NCBI RefSeq assembly: GCF_014202035.1
Contig: NZ_JACHFR010000001.1
Coordinates: 310,001-374,000, forward strand
From: Treponema rectale
GTDB lineage: Bacteria; Spirochaetota; Spirochaetia; Treponematales; Treponemataceae
Direction of reading: 5' to 3'
Length of the DNA: 64,000 nucleotides
Below, piece after piece: positions 63,960 through 64,000 of this stretch; positions within the stretch are counted from its first letter, which is position 1, and each line of letters begins with the position of its first letter. Position numbers and translations under genes: made by a program. The notes below the pieces were generated by a model. It was not told the origin of the DNA and made no database searches. It saw only the letters and a program-made list of their open reading frames with translations.

Positions 63960-64000
63960 ATGAAAAAAGGCGAAGTTTATAAAGGTTTTGAGGTAATTGA
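63960..64000 (+). CDS. 5' end of a gene, possibly an M16-type peptidase (partial)
   Basis: An ATG at 63960 opens MKKGEVYKGFEVI before the window ends. GGCAGG lies upstream at a suitable distance. The start resembles that of presequence-protease-like M16C peptidases, which often begin with a GFEV phrase, but thirteen residues are too few for a firm call. Confidence 0.4.
   Translation, partial: MKKGEVYKGFEVI

Overview
The window looks like a chromosomal segment of a Treponema, most likely a non-pallidum, gut or rumen type. Spirochaete signs are a TamB-like giant protein followed by BamA, Skp and MutS (the neighbourhood of the T. pallidum BamA protein TP0326), a FliG paralogue with a long N-terminal extension, a PUR-domain nucleic-acid-binding protein, a LolCDE lipoprotein exporter, and many exported proteins of treponemal type without a clear family. 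The core genes are tightly packed and mostly lie on the + strand. I saw no rRNA, tRNA or CRISPR array.

Layout. 1-7.4 kb: tail of an unknown gene, then phoH, a PgpH-type HD phosphodiesterase, ybeY, a CorC/TlyC CBS protein, a TPR lipoprotein-like or exported protein and a convergent exported protein. 7.4-12.6 kb: a stand-alone Cas2-like small protein, prfB, an exported PEGA-like protein, ftsY and an exported protein. 12.6-15.9 kb: lolC-lolD-lolE. 15.9-20.1 kb: mcsA-mcsB-clpC, in which the McsB homologue lacks the catalytic NEEDH signature. 20.1-23.4 kb: phosphoribosyltransferase, exported beta-helix protein, rnhB. 23.4-27.6 kb (minus strand): PUR protein, cysteine desulfurase, aroB, exported protein, tmk. 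27.7-37.8 kb: envelope assembly (TamB-like, BamA, Skp) plus mutS. 37.9-45.6 kb: nitroreductase, ComF, CheW, a DegT-fold protein without its lysine, nadK, recN, an unknown gene, an HD hydrolase. 45.7-49.6 kb: oadG-oadA-oadB, a sodium-pumping decarboxylase operon closed by a strong terminator. 60.8-64 kb: SulP permease (minus) and a FliG paralogue.

Between about 49.7 and 60.8 kb is an accessory island, visibly more AT-rich in its middle. It holds a DUF3791-DUF3990-DUF3791 cassette (a probable ADP-ribosyltransferase toxin-antitoxin type unit), a decayed P4/D5-type primase, a WYL-domain regulator, a PD-(D/E)XK nuclease-like gene, an AAA+ ATPase interrupted by one in-frame TAA, an exported 136-aa protein, a membrane protein, an exonuclease interrupted by one in-frame TGA, an unknown 190-aa gene, a membrane protein with three nearly identical 43-residue Cys/His repeats, a G-rich noncoding block, a Phd/ParE toxin-antitoxin pair, and the 5' end of an IS200-type element fused to the end of the SulP gene.

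The most striking signal is a 19-bp palindrome, ACTATC-N7-GATAGT, found four times and only inside the island. Each copy is followed after exactly 9 bases by a TATAAT or TATATA -10 box. One faces the WYL gene itself, one the AAA+ gene, one the 136-aa exported protein and one the Cys/His-repeat membrane protein. The inference is that this is an autoregulated WYL-controlled regulon, probably a defence or stress system that has not been described as a unit. Its activity in this strain is uncertain because the ATPase gene carries a stop codon.
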